This document shows positions 17,901-25,475 of a DNA stretch of 64,000 nt, piece after piece. Under the pieces are notes generated by a model. That model was not told where the DNA came from. It saw only the letters and a list, made by a program, of their open reading frames with translations, and did no database searches. This DNA is from Edaphobacter sp. 4G125 (GTDB lineage: Bacteria; Acidobacteriota; Terriglobia; Terriglobales; Acidobacteriaceae). The stretch is from positions 3,717,501 through 3,781,500 of the forward strand of contig NZ_CP060393.1 in NCBI RefSeq assembly GCF_014274685.1. Direction: 5' to 3'. A program made the position numbers and the translations under genes. Within the stretch, counting starts at the first letter, position 1; the number at the start of each line of letters is the position of its first letter.

Positions 17901-18725
17901 GTGAATCATCCCTTCGAAATCGGCAACATCTCCGTAGGCCGCGGCAAGCTCTTTCTCATCGCCGGCCCCTGCGTCATCGAATCCGAACAACACGCCCGCA
18001 TGATGGCTGACTCTATTCAGCGCATCACCTCTGATCTCGGCATCCCTTATATCTTCAAGGCCAGCTACGATAAGGCGAACCGCACCTCGATCCACAGCTT
18101 CCGTGGCCCCGGTGTCGAGGAAGGTACCCGCATCCTGCGTACTATCTCCGAAACTACCGGCCTGCCTGTCCTCACCGACGTCCACACCGCCGAAGATTGC
18201 CCACGTGTAGCCGAAGCCGTCGATCTCCTCCAGATCCCTGCCTTCCTCTGCCGCCAGACCGACTTGCTGATCGCTGCGGCCACTGCGGCAAAGCAGCATA
18301 ACCGGGCTATCAACATCAAAAAAGGCCAGTTCGTCGCTCCTGCCGATATGCGCCACGCCGTCGAAAAAGTGCGTGACAGCGGCTGCGACCGGGTCTCACT
18401 TACGGAACGTGGAGCCAGCTTTGGCTATAACAACCTCGTCGTCGACATGCGGTCACTCCCCATCATGCGGGCCTTTGCCCCCGTCGTCTTCGACGGAACT
18501 CATTCTGTACAAACGCCTTCCGCCGCCAACGGAGTCTCAGGTGGCCAGCCAGAATTTATCCCCGTCCTCGTTCGTGCCGCAGTCGCCGCAGGAGTAGATG
18601 GTGTCTTCCTCGAGGTTCACAACGACCCTCCACACGCTAAATCCGACGGTGCCAATGCCTTGCACCTGAACCATCTTCGGGGCATGCTTGAACAAATCAT
18701 TGCAATCCATAACGCGGTGGCCTAG
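17901..18725 (+). CDS. kdsA: 3-deoxy-8-phosphooctulonate synthase (KDO8P synthase)
   Basis: 274 residues, GTG start. TIM-barrel KDO8P synthase motifs: IAGPCVIES, KASYDKANRTS, FRGPGVEEG, TDVHTAED, CRQTDLL, NIKKGQF, ERGASFGYNNLVVD, FDGTHSVQ, EVHNDPPHAKSDG. Reaction: arabinose-5-phosphate plus PEP to KDO-8-phosphate, first committed step of Kdo for lipopolysaccharide. The Cys in IAGPCVIES, together with the His and Glu in the later motifs, is the set found in metal-dependent KdsA; non-metal forms have Asn there. Other Kdo genes are not in the window. A Gram-negative outer membrane fits the OmpA and BamD-like genes seen here. Confidence 0.96.
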   Translation: MNHPFEIGNISVGRGKLFLIAGPCVIESEQHARMMADSIQRITSDLGIPYIFKASYDKANRTSIHSFRGPGVEEGTRILRTISETTGLPVLTDVHTAEDCPRVAEAVDLLQIPAFLCRQTDLLIAAATAAKQHNRAINIKKGQFVAPADMRHAVEKVRDSGCDRVSLTERGASFGYNNLVVDMRSLPIMRAFAPVVFDGTHSVQTPSAANGVSGGQPEFIPVLVRAAVAAGVDGVFLEVHNDPPHAKSDGANALHLNHLRGMLEQIIAIHNAVA

Positions 18726-18790
18726 CATTTTTATATAACTTGCAACTGGCTCTCCCTTGGTTCTTCCTCCCCATTAGGTTTCAAATCATT

Positions 18791-18819
18791 AAAAAAAACG
18801 GCCCCTCGCGTGAGGGGCC
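18791..18819 (-). terminator. Rho-independent terminator of the OmpA-family gene
   Basis: GC-rich 8-bp stem GGCCCCTC / GAGGGGCC (18800-18807, 18812-18819) with a 4-nt loop and an A8 run at 18791-18798, which reads as U8 after the hairpin on the minus strand. It sits 130 bases past the OmpA stop codon. kdsA ends on the other side and may use it as a roadblock. Confidence 0.8.
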
Positions 18820-18948
18820 AATCTGCCTTGGTTCTCTCTGGTTAGGAGAGTCTATTGTGGGAGCGATCTAGGCCGCTCTCCGACAAACCGCTAAACTTGC
18901 GGGCGACACAGAACAAATCCATGCCGCCCTTTTGGGGGAGGGCTACTT

Positions 18949-19863
18949 TTACTGATTTGTCTCGGGTGGCGCACTTACGCCCGTGTGTGAAGACTGCTGG
19001 GGCGAAGACGGTAATCTGTTGGATGCAGAATTGGAGTCCATCGTTGCCAGGCTGTTGTGCAGCAACGTCACGCGGACACCGTTAGTGACAGCCTTTTCGC
19101 CATCGACTGACTTAGCCGTATTTCTTCCCATTCCAGTCCGGTAAATCCGGTAGACGGGAACCTGGTGCTCGGTTACGAGATAACGAACCACGGAATCAGC
19201 CATTGCCTGCGACGTCTGCACGCCAGACCGGCTATATCCCTGTACCTCAATGATGTAACCCTTCTCGTTCGCTAGCTTGGCCGCTACGTCATCGAGATCA
19301 GCCTTTGCCTTCGGACCCAGTGTCGTGCGGCCGGAGACAAATTTCACCGAGGTCGCGGAAACCTCCTGGTACTGATCCAGATTGCTGACCGTGGTGTTCA
19401 ACGAAGTTGCACGGTTGCTTGCGTTGGTAGCTGTTGTCTGGGCTGCATTAGCGCGGTTCGAAGCGTCCGTCGCGTGCTGATCGGCAAGATCGGCTGCGCT
19501 CTGCGCCTTGTTGATTCCGGCCGTAGCGCGCGAATCTACGTCGCGAATATCATTGGCATTCTTTGCCTGCAGCTGATCCAGTTCGTTGGTCCGGTCCTTG
19601 ATCGGATCCACCTGCCTGTGAACCCACTTCTTGCGGGCCAGCGGATTCAGGTGTCCCCAGAACCCTTCCTTAGACTCTGGCGCTAGCGGCTTACCGGTGG
19701 CATACGTTGAGCTGTCATCGACGCTCATCTTGCTTGGAGCCTGTGGTGCGTTCTGATTCTGATCCGGGGTGGACTGCGTCGCCGATTGAGCCAGTGCGCT
19801 CATACCCATCGCCGTGCCGAGTACTACAACTGAGAGACCAAATCGAGTTCCGGTTTTCATCAT
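18949..19863 (-). CDS. OmpA-family outer-membrane/peptidoglycan-linked protein
   Basis: 304 residues from the ATG at 19863 (AGGAG eight bases upstream); an in-frame start at 19926 is less likely. Signal peptide MMKTGTRFGLSVVVLGTAMGMSALAQ, a Gln/Ala/Thr/Asn-rich coiled-coil region of about 100 residues (repeated ANAAQTTATNASNRATS-like segments), then an OmpA-like C-terminal domain (FVSGRTTLGPKAKADLDDVAAKLANEKGYIIEVQGYS; continued GRNTAKSVDGEKAVTNGVRV). The OmpA domain binds peptidoglycan non-covalently. The final ~30 residues are Ser/Pro-rich. Function: envelope structural linker, inferred from domains. Confidence 0.85.
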   Translation of the reverse strand: MMKTGTRFGLSVVVLGTAMGMSALAQSATQSTPDQNQNAPQAPSKMSVDDSSTYATGKPLAPESKEGFWGHLNPLARKKWVHRQVDPIKDRTNELDQLQAKNANDIRDVDSRATAGINKAQSAADLADQHATDASNRANAAQTTATNASNRATSLNTTVSNLDQYQEVSATSVKFVSGRTTLGPKAKADLDDVAAKLANEKGYIIEVQGYSRSGVQTSQAMADSVVRYLVTEHQVPVYRIYRTGMGRNTAKSVDGEKAVTNGVRVTLLHNSLATMDSNSASNRLPSSPQQSSHTGVSAPPETNQ

Positions 19864-20086
19864 GTTTTCGCTCCTCATACACTGCGTCTGCCGTTTCAGA
19901 CGCCCGTGTACCCCTGATAAGAGCATCTCCTATGCCAAACCAGAAAAAGGAGGTAAACAATTGAAAACAATAGAACTAAATCCTTCACCCTACAGAGAAG
20001 AAATGCGTTGCTCTTTTGATGCCTGCAAATTCTTCCGGCTGCCCGGTAACTATTTCTGAGTGACCGACAGGCAGAACTTCACCGCG

Positions 20087-20680
20087 TTACTTCTTTTCCA
20101 CCCCGATCACCCGGATCTCCGGCATCTGCATGTTCCAGTTCGCCGGAATCGACTCAAAAATTAAGCGAAACTCCTGCTCATCTCCCGGCTTCAACGGAGC
20201 CGCACTGACCGGTTGGGTATCCACATAAGGCTCATGTGTCCGGATCAAGGCCAGCGGAAGTGTCTCAATCTGCGGAGGCATCTGCTCCTCGTTGCGAAAC
20301 AGCACCTGCACCGTCACTCCCGTCACCGTCGCCGCACCCGAATTCCGGATATGGCCATCGACAAACGTCGACTTCCCTCCCGAGAGGCTCGTCGATTCGC
20401 TCATCTGCAACTGCGTAAGCGGAAGATTGGCTGCATACGAGTCGAGCGGGCGGATGCCGGTGATTGCAGGGATTTTGCGATGCCCTGCCAACAGCAGTCC
20501 GGCCACAATCGCCAGCACCACCGCTCCGGCAATCAGCCACGCCGACAGCGGCATCCCACCCGAACGGGCTGGCGGAGGGGCAAACATCTCCGGGGACGGA
20601 GCCGTCAGCGGGTCAACGGAAAGGTCTTTCTGCGGCTTCGAGGTTTTTGTCTCGTCTGGTCTCGGATTCTGGTCGCTCAT
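20087..20680 (-). CDS. Single-pass membrane protein, DUF2393-like
   Basis: 197 residues starting MSDQNPRPDETKTSKPQ. The upstream extension to 20779 is basic and unlikely to be translated. Cytoplasmic Pro/Lys-rich head, one membrane helix (LSAWLIAGAVVLAIVAGLLLA, about residues 45-65), then an extracytoplasmic beta domain (GHIRNSGAATVTGVTVQVLFRNEEQM ... LKPGDEQEFRLIFESIPANWN) of the FxxR/late-embryogenesis-like type seen in DUF2393 proteins. No enzymatic motif. Assignment to DUF2393 is tentative and from memory. Single gene, no clear operon partner. Confidence 0.6.
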   Translation of the reverse strand: MSDQNPRPDETKTSKPQKDLSVDPLTAPSPEMFAPPPARSGGMPLSAWLIAGAVVLAIVAGLLLAGHRKIPAITGIRPLDSYAANLPLTQLQMSESTSLSGGKSTFVDGHIRNSGAATVTGVTVQVLFRNEEQMPPQIETLPLALIRTHEPYVDTQPVSAAPLKPGDEQEFRLIFESIPANWNMQMPEIRVIGVEKK

Positions 20681-20847
20681 GGCCGAAATTTTATACCGCA
20701 GCCTTCGCCACCGGCCCGGCAAGGAACCACCAAGACTTCGTATGGCAAAACTTAGTCGGATTTTCATCGCCAGGAACAACTTCCTGGTGCATCATCGGGT
20801 CATAGACGGACATCTACTGCTATAGCAGCAGGAGAAGTGAGCGAGCC

Positions 20848-21039
20848 ATGACTCCCCCAATCGGCTTCCGGACTGACAAGACAGCAGACGACAAGAGTCC
20901 TCTCGCGCAGATTCGACCTGTCGCTGCGTTCGTGGATGCCCCGGCGACTCAAACAACATCCTTCTCGCGGGCTGCTGACTACGCCTACCGCATTGCCGCC
21001 GTTACCGCCGGACTCATCCTGCTCGCCACCGTCATGTAA
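20848..21039 (+). CDS. Possible small membrane protein
   Basis: 63 residues: polar N-terminus, then one C-terminal membrane helix (AYRIAAVTAGLILLATVM). GGAG lies 13 bases before the ATG, a little far for a good ribosome-binding site. It sits in an otherwise gene-free stretch between two minus-strand genes. Real translation is plausible but unproven. Confidence 0.4.
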   Translation: MTPPIGFRTDKTADDKSPLAQIRPVAAFVDAPATQTTSFSRAADYAYRIAAVTAGLILLATVM

Positions 21040-21064
21040 ATCAGGGCAGAACAACGCCCTTTCC

Positions 21065-21817
21065 CTACGCGAAGCTCGCCCGTTTCACCTTCTGCCGGAA
21101 GTCCTGCCCCTGCATCTCCACCACGACACACATCTCCTGCAAACGCGACCGCATCCGCTCGCCGATCCGGTCCCCCAGCGTCTCTTCGCGCAGGCGCGCC
21201 GCTCCATCTCCGCCTACAACCAGCGGTCCCAGGTTGGGATAGTTCGTCGTAATAATCGTCGTCCGTCGATCGTTGTATCTCGTATTCAGGATGTGCGCGA
21301 CCGTGTCCCACACCCAATCCGTAGGCTTGGCCGCACCCAGTTCGTCCAGCACTAGCACCTCGGCATCAAACACCGGCCGCAGAATCTCCAGCTCTGTCTC
21401 CCTGACTTGCGGGTTGTAGCTGTTCTGCACCTGTTTCAGCAGATCGCGGTAATCGAAAAACAATCCCGTCGCACCTTTATCGATCAGAGCCTGTAAAATC
21501 CCCACCGCCAGGTGCGTCTTCCCTACACCAATCGAACCTGTCAGCAACAGCCCGGTGCCGTCCGTCTCCAGCGGATAGCTCTCGACAAACTTCTTCGCCC
21601 GCAGCAGAGCCGGCCCAAGCGAACGATGCGACGAAGGAAAGTTCGTCTCATAGCTCTCCAGCGTGCAGTGCTCATATCTGCGAGGAATCCCCGCCCGCCT
21701 CAACCGAAGCTGTGCGCGCTGCTGAATCCGGCAGACACACTCCTGGGCAAACCTTTGCCCATCGCGCTCCACCACGCGCAGCCCCGCACCTTCGCAGATT
21801 GCACAAACCTCAGCCAT
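21065..21817 (-). CDS. DnaC/DnaI-like AAA+ ATPase (helicase loader family)
   Basis: 250 residues from MAEVCAICEGAG. A longer frame from 21910 adds 31 residues without family support. N-terminal Cys cluster (CAIC...CVCR) like a zinc-binding module, then AAA+ motifs: Walker A TGSIGVGKTHLA, Walker B VLVLDELGAA, sensor region TTIITTNYP, and the Arg-rich C-terminal R-finger region (RIGERMRSRLQEM). Family knowledge: loads the replicative helicase onto DNA. IstB of IS21 is related but no transposase is adjacent, so a chromosomal loader is the better call. Confidence 0.85.
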   Translation of the reverse strand: MAEVCAICEGAGLRVVERDGQRFAQECVCRIQQRAQLRLRRAGIPRRYEHCTLESYETNFPSSHRSLGPALLRAKKFVESYPLETDGTGLLLTGSIGVGKTHLAVGILQALIDKGATGLFFDYRDLLKQVQNSYNPQVRETELEILRPVFDAEVLVLDELGAAKPTDWVWDTVAHILNTRYNDRRTTIITTNYPNLGPLVVGGDGAARLREETLGDRIGERMRSRLQEMCVVVEMQGQDFRQKVKRASFA

Positions 21818-22559
21818 CGGTGTTACCAGTATCGCAGCACTGGCAACTCCTCTACCTGTGCGAATCCAACTCACATCTATGGAAAAAAAAATGTCTATTC
21901 CCCACCCCAACCGTGTTGTTTCGGCCAGAGGCGGCTCTGCCGCCGTAGTGGAAGAACCTGCTTCTCTCTCACAAGAAAATACCGTCTACAGAACCGAACA
22001 GAATTGCGATTTTATTCCTTCCCTCATCCTGAGCTCCTGAGCACAATCGAGGCAGCCTGCTCTGATCGAGCCCAGCGAGTTGAATGGGGAAAATTCTGTA
22101 TTTGCAGAACACCCAGCGGAAGACCCTTGTCAAGCCCTCTCTTCCTCCTTCAAAACCCGCATCAAGCTCAATCGAAATCACTTACACTCTAGAAATCAGC
22201 CTCCAAACGATGCGGATTTACCCACCTTGCTCCGCTAAAATAGAATCAGAAAGAGATCTCCGTCTCCTTTCGAATTAGTACTTTGGCTGTCAACCCATTT
22301 GTTTTGAGTATCTTGCGGTCGAAGTACCGAGCTAAGTCTTTTAAATGGAATACTTTGCGCAACTTTGGGGGAGGGGGGGTCGATTCCATCGGCGTCCTAA
22401 GACAACCGCCGGAAGATGCTAAAATAGAAAGAACTTGCCACACCGGCATCGCGACAGGCACATCGATGTAACGTGATCACACCGTTGCAAGCGATCCGCG
22501 AACCAGTACAAGCCAATCTCAAAACGCAAGCGTAAAGAACGCCTTGCGAAAGGACCGAT
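21818..22559. other. 740-bp intergenic region with low-complexity and dispersed repeat
   Basis: No credible coding region. It holds a CCTCATCCTGAGC fragment near 22020, two ~15-bp segments beginning GCTAAAATAGAA (22236 and 22424), and one copy of a longer dispersed element (22319-22381). The rpmE promoter should lie at its right end; a plausible ribosome-binding site AAAGGA precedes the rpmE ATG. Confidence 0.5.
22319..22381. repeat. Dispersed repeat, copy A (GAATACTTTGCGCA ... poly-G end)
   Basis: About 60 bp starting CGAAGTACCGAGC, with the core GAATACTTTGCGCA and ending in a G-rich run (GGGGGAGGGGGGG). A second copy lies at 49920-49981. Both precede plus-strand genes. Confidence 0.75.
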
Positions 22560-22790
22560 ATGCCGAAAGAAGGAATCCACCCGAAGTACGAGACCATCAC
22601 CGTGAAGTGCGCCTGCGGCACTCATTTTGAGACGCGCTCCACACACAAGGGCGACATCGTCCTCGAAATCTGCTCCGCCTGCCACCCGTTCTTCACCGGC
22701 AAGCAGAAGCTGGTCGACACCGCCGGACGCGTCGAGCGCTTCCGTCGCAAATTCGCCCAGTCCGACGCAGGCAAAGCGGCAGCCAAGTAA
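22560..22790 (+). CDS. rpmE: 50S ribosomal protein L31
   Basis: 76 residues, [33 protein letters not shown]..., a normal L31. Zinc-ribbon-type cysteines CAC and CSAC are present, i.e. the zinc-containing (C+) form. Function: large ribosomal subunit protein. A hairpin follows the stop codon. Confidence 0.97.
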   Translation: MPKEGIHPKYETITVKCACGTHFETRSTHKGDIVLEICSACHPFFTGKQKLVDTAGRVERFRRKFAQSDAGKAAAK

Positions 22791-22805
22791 GCGGAGTAAA
22801 GCGCT

Positions 22806-22843
22806 ACATTACAAAGGCCTCCGTCTGGAGGCCTTTGTAATGT
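22806..22843 (+). terminator. Hairpin terminator after rpmE
   Basis: Perfect 17-bp inverted repeat ACATTACAAAGGCCTCC / GGAGGCCTTTGTAATGT at 22806-22822 and 22827-22843 with a 4-nt loop, 15 bases past the stop codon. No long U run follows (ATAAAAATC), so it may be an imperfect terminator or an mRNA-end stabiliser. Confidence 0.6.
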
Positions 22844-22873
22844 ATAAAAATCAGCCCATTATCGGAGCCTCCC

Positions 22874-23281
22874 ATGAACCTCCGTCAGCAGCTCGCAGCA
22901 GACCTTGCCCGGCGAATCTCCGGTTCGACCGCTGAAATCGATCGCGGCCACGGCTGTCTCATGGTCGACAGAAAGATCTTCGCCTTCACCCGTCCTGACG
23001 AGAGCGCTGCCTTGAAGCTTCCTGAAACTCGCATCGCCGAATTGATCGCCGCCGACAGTGAGTTTCAGTTCCTTGTCATGGGTAAACGAACGATGCGCGA
23101 GTGGGTTGTGGTTCCCAATATCGCCGCTCCCGGCAACACGAAGCTGCTCCTCGAATCCAAGGCTTATGTCGCCTCGCTCCCCAAAGAAGAGCGACGCAAA
23201 CCTGCAAAGAAGTCATCAAAAAAGACGGCAAAGAAAACTGCAAAGAAAGCCATAAAAAAGAAGGCAACTAGATCACGATGA
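22874..23281 (+). CDS. TfoX/YjbR-like small protein with lysine-rich tail
   Basis: 135 residues. Residues 1-105 carry the pattern GxxVDRKIFAFTRPDESAALKLPETR and LVMGKRTMREWVVVP seen in the TfoX/YjbR (MmcQ) superfamily of small DNA- or protein-binding domains. Residues ~108-135 are almost only Lys/Ala/Thr/Ser (KKSSKKTAKKTAKKAIKKK), like the tail of histone H1-type bacterial proteins. No signal peptide. Its stop codon overlaps the dus start by four bases (ATGA), so translation is probably coupled. Function unknown; nucleic-acid binding is an inference from the tail. Confidence 0.75.
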   Translation: MNLRQQLAADLARRISGSTAEIDRGHGCLMVDRKIFAFTRPDESAALKLPETRIAELIAADSEFQFLVMGKRTMREWVVVPNIAAPGNTKLLLESKAYVASLPKEERRKPAKKSSKKTAKKTAKKAIKKKATRSR

Positions 23282-24624
23282 AGAAGCGCTACACACTCGA
23301 GCAGAAGAAGTGGGACTCGCCCGTCGAACACGCGATGCCTGCCCATGCTCGTGTGCCCGCCAGCTTCACCGTCGGAAGCGTCACCATAGCACCGGCCACA
23401 GTGCTGGCTCCTATGGCCGGAGTCACCGACACCGTCTTCCGCCGCTTCATCAAGAACGCCAGCCAATTCACGTCATCATCACAAAATTGTCATCCTGAGC
23501 GGCGCGACGAAGAAGTGAAGTCGAAGGACCCGCGGTTCGCTTCCGACACCACAGGAGTCGAAGCAGAAACCACCAACCAGCAATCCGGTTGCGGACTCAT
23601 CATGACCGAGTTCACTTCAGCCGATGGCCTTTCTCGCATGCGCGAGACCAAGCGCAAGCGCTATCTCACCTACTACGACGACGAGCACCCCATCTCTGCG
23701 CAACTCTTTGGCTCGAATCCTGAGACTCTCGCGGACTCGGCTCGCATCGTCCAGGACGCTGGCTTCGACATCGTCGACCTCAACCTCGGCTGCCCCGCCA
23801 AGCGAGTGGTTGCCTGCAACGGCGGCTCCGGTCTTCTGAAAGACCTGCCGCAGATCGAACGCATCTTCAAGGCAATACGCGCCGCTGTTACGATTCCCTT
23901 CACCGTCAAGTTCCGCATGGGCTGGAACGACAACCACATCGTCTGCGTCGAGCTGGCGAAGATGGCAGAGGACTGCGGCCTGAACGCCTGCGCTCTCCAC
24001 GCCCGCACCCGCGAGGACGGCTACACCGGCCAGGCCCGCTGGGAGTACATCGCCGCCGTCAAAGGCGCGGTCAAAATCCCCGTCATCGGCAACGGCGACA
24101 TTCGCACTCCTGAAGACGCCGCAGCCATGGTTGAAAAGACAGGATGCGACGCCGTGATGATCGGCCGCACTGCGCCTGCTAATCCGTGGATCTTCCGCCA
24201 GATTGCACAGTACACCGCATCTAAGGAAGCATCGGGCATCGGCACCTACGATCATCCCACCAACGAAGATCGCTACCGCATGATCCGCACCTACTTCCAG
24301 ATGTTGGTCGATGAGATCGCTCTCGAAGAGGCTGCTGAGGCCGCGCGTGCGGAAGCCATCATTGCCTCTGGTCAAATCGCTCGTGAAAAACGCAACCGTG
24401 ACGCTGTCGGCAAGATGAAGCAGTTCGCCGCCTGGTTCACTCACGGAGTCCCCGGCGGAGGAGCTCTCCGCAAGCAGATCTTCGAGTCCAAAAACGGAAA
24501 CGCAGTCATCGCCGCCGTCGAGCAGTTCTTCGAAACCCACCAGAACTTACCCGACGAAGCAGACACAGCACCCGTTCAGGACGACGACACAACGCTGCTA
24601 ACCGAGGCCGCCTACTGCGACTGA
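23278..24624 (+). CDS. dusB: tRNA-dihydrouridine synthase (DusB-like) with in-frame repeat insertion
   Basis: 448 residues against ~330 for the family. FMN TIM-barrel motifs: LAPMAGVTDTVFRRF, MTEFTSADGL, PISAQLFGSNPE, VDLNLGCPAKRVVACNGGSGLL (catalytic Cys in LGCPAKRV), HARTREDGYTG, PVIGNGDIRTPEDA, MIGRTAPANPWIF. Between RRFIKNASQ and the conserved CGLIMTEF segment about 50 extra residues are inserted. Residues 71-87, CHPERRDEEVKSKDPRF, come from a copy of the dispersed repeat. Extra residues at the N-terminus and a C-terminal tail explain the remaining length. It is translationally coupled to the preceding gene. Confidence 0.9.
   Translation: MKKRYTLEQKKWDSPVEHAMPAHARVPASFTVGSVTIAPATVLAPMAGVTDTVFRRFIKNASQFTSSSQNCHPERRDEEVKSKDPRFASDTTGVEAETTNQQSGCGLIMTEFTSADGLSRMRETKRKRYLTYYDDEHPISAQLFGSNPETLADSARIVQDAGFDIVDLNLGCPAKRVVACNGGSGLLKDLPQIERIFKAIRAAVTIPFTVKFRMGWNDNHIVCVELAKMAEDCGLNACALHARTREDGYTGQARWEYIAAVKGAVKIPVIGNGDIRTPEDAAAMVEKTGCDAVMIGRTAPANPWIFRQIAQYTASKEASGIGTYDHPTNEDRYRMIRTYFQMLVDEIALEEAAEAARAEAIIASGQIAREKRNRDAVGKMKQFAAWFTHGVPGGGALRKQIFESKNGNAVIAAVEQFFETHQNLPDEADTAPVQDDDTTLLTEAAYCD
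23488..23537 (+). repeat. Dispersed repeat element inside the dus coding sequence
   Basis: Starts TGTCATCCTGAGCGG as at 9124, and ends TCGAAGGAcccGCGGTT. The rest of this gene is uninterrupted, so the frame is preserved across it (codons 71-87). Confidence 0.8.
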
Positions 24625-24635
24625 CCGCCGCTCGG

Positions 24636-25475
24636 CTATCGTGAATACACCCGCACGTAATCCACCAGCATCTTTTGTGGAAACGTCGTCGTCTCATCCG
24701 GATTCCCCGGCCACGCTCCTCCAACCGCAACATTCAGGATGAGAAAGAAAGGATGGTCGTAGACCCATTTCGTCCCGGCAGGGAGGTCCTTCGGCGTGCG
24801 CTCCACAACCAACTTGTCATCGAAGAAAAACTTGATGTCATTCGGCGTCCACTCCACCGCATAGACATGAAAGCCGGTGTTGACAGCCTCTCCTGCAGGC
24901 AACAAAAACCTCTGCGAGATCCCTTTCGCTCCGCTGTATCCCGGCCCATGCAGCGTGCTGTAGATCACATCCGGTTCGCCGATATTTTCCATCATGTCGA
25001 TCTCGCCACAAGCCGGCCACGATGCTGTCTTAACGTCCTCGCCGAGCATCCAGAACGCAGGCCAGATGCCTTTCCCCAGCGGAAGCTGCATCCTCGCCTC
25101 AAACCGTCCATAAGTCTGCGCGAAAACGCCTTGCGTCTTAATCCGCGCCGAAGTATAGGGCCGTTCAATCCCATCCAGCCCTGTGTAACTTTCCTTTCGG
25201 GCCGTGATTATAAGGTTTCCGCCACGCTGCTGTACGTTCTCGAGACGCGAGGTATAGCTCTCCAGCTCTTTGTTTCCCCATCCGCGTCCGCCAGTATCGT
25301 AGGTCCACTTCGCCAGATCAGGAGGGCTGCCATCGGGTCCATTGAACTCATCGTTCCACACCAGCTTCCATCCGGTGTGCGCGTTCTTCGCAGGAGCCTT
25401 GGCTTCCATAGCAACACAAAGAACGCTCGGCAGAACCGCAAAGCCAATCCACCTTGCTAATCGCTGGACCTTCAT
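24636..25475 (-). CDS. Secreted family 16 glycoside hydrolase (beta-glucanase type)
   Basis: 279 residues. Signal peptide (LARWIGFAVLPSVLCVAMEAKA), then a GH16 domain across nearly the whole protein: WNDEFNG, ELESYT, GRFEARMQLP, the catalytic motif GEIDMMENIG with Glu158 (nucleophile), Asp160 and Glu163 (acid/base), and the C-terminal VDYVRVYS. Family knowledge: hydrolysis of beta-1,3/1,4-linked glucans such as laminarin. All three catalytic acids are present. It overlaps the upstream I42-NlpE gene by four bases, the last gene of the minus-strand operon. Confidence 0.93.
   Translation of the reverse strand: MKVQRLARWIGFAVLPSVLCVAMEAKAPAKNAHTGWKLVWNDEFNGPDGSPPDLAKWTYDTGGRGWGNKELESYTSRLENVQQRGGNLIITARKESYTGLDGIERPYTSARIKTQGVFAQTYGRFEARMQLPLGKGIWPAFWMLGEDVKTASWPACGEIDMMENIGEPDVIYSTLHGPGYSGAKGISQRFLLPAGEAVNTGFHVYAVEWTPNDIKFFFDDKLVVERTPKDLPAGTKWVYDHPFFLILNVAVGGAWPGNPDETTTFPQKMLVDYVRVYSR

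Noticed and set aside
18726-18948. Small RNA or gene downstream of kdsA
   Set aside because: The only clear structure is the terminator of the opposite gene; no promoter or conserved RNA fold was seen.
21065-21817. IS21 IstB-type transposition helper
   Set aside because: No transposase, terminal repeats or target duplications nearby; the Cys-rich N-terminus and lone position fit a chromosomal helicase loader.
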